6,068 bases of DNA from contig CAJLFL010000122.1 in NCBI GenBank assembly GCA_905205855.1, positions 1 through 6,068 on the forward strand. Direction: 5' to 3'. This stretch comes from an uncultured Eubacteriales bacterium (GTDB taxonomy: Bacteria > Bacillota > Clostridia > Monoglobales > Monoglobaceae). Both the position numbers and the translations under genes were made by a program. This document shows, piece by piece, positions 5,999 through 6,068 of the stretch; the first letter of the stretch is position 1; every line of letters begins with the position of its first letter. The notes under the pieces were generated by a model. It ran no database searches, was not told where the DNA came from, and worked only from the letters and a program-made list of their open reading frames with translations.

Positions 5999-6068
5999 TT
6001 GAAAAAGTATTTATTGCCTAAATCGGGAAGCTTTTATAAGGCTAATCTGCACTGCCATTCAACTTTAT
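5999..6068 (+). CDS. PHP-domain metal-dependent phosphoesterase, N-terminal start (partial)
   Basis: Only the first 23 codons are in the window; the gene runs off the right edge. The peptide reads MKKYLLPKSGSFYKANLHCH and then STL. The segment KANLHCHSTL matches the first PHP motif, in which an HxH pair (H18 and H20 here) binds catalytic metal ions, normally followed by SDG just beyond the edge. PHP proteins hydrolyse phosphoesters; stand-alone members include histidinol phosphatase and nucleoside phosphate phosphatases, and the domain also occurs in polymerases. The motif sits too close to the N-terminus, after a short lead-in, to say which subfamily this is, and substrate cannot be inferred. 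It probably has its own promoter (5946-5974) and so is not necessarily functionally tied to the gene before it. Confidence 0.7.
   Translation, partial: MKKYLLPKSGSFYKANLHCHSTL

Overview
The window most likely comes from an anaerobic member of the Bacillota (Clostridia-like). The evidence is an AT-leaning sequence, purine-rich AGGAGG-type ribosome binding sites at most genes, sigma-A-type promoters with TATAAT boxes, GTG and TTG starts, and a GGGtGRT gene paired with an Fe-S-scaffold-like gene, a combination familiar from anaerobes. No genus can be named from the sequence alone. All genes are on the + strand and tightly packed. I see no rRNA, tRNA, CRISPR array, insertion sequence or attachment site, and no gene-free stretch longer than about 160 bases.

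Left part (1-1229): the window opens inside the last 85 codons of a DNA polymerase III alpha subunit (dnaE). Its stop overlaps the GTG start of a full-length BirA, a biotin-protein ligase with an N-terminal helix-turn-helix. Centre-left (1230-2575): a 94-residue single-pass membrane protein of unknown function is followed 18 bases later by a class I mannose-6-phosphate isomerase (manA) whose zinc ligands are all visible.

Centre (2576-4503): a self-contained two-gene transcription unit. It has a near-ideal promoter (TATAAT with extended -10), strong ribosome binding sites and a strong intrinsic terminator. The first gene encodes a divergent IscU/NifU-like scaffold protein. The second encodes a GGGtGRT-family protein, a widespread family with no established function as far as I know. 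This pair is the most interesting part of the window. It looks highly expressed, and the scaffold keeps only one of the three canonical cluster-binding cysteines in its usual place.

Right part (4504-6068): a 472-residue protein joins a soluble lysyl-phosphatidylglycerol-synthase-type aminoacyl transferase domain to a GNAT acetyltransferase domain. It starts only 13 bases after the terminator U-tract, so how it is transcribed is an open question. A good promoter then precedes the first 23 codons of a PHP-domain protein that runs off the window.

Functionally this is a housekeeping neighbourhood: replication, biotinylation of carboxylases, and mannose/fructose phosphate interconversion. The uncharacterised Fe-S-like pair is inserted as an independent operon. 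Nothing indicates a mobile or defence island.
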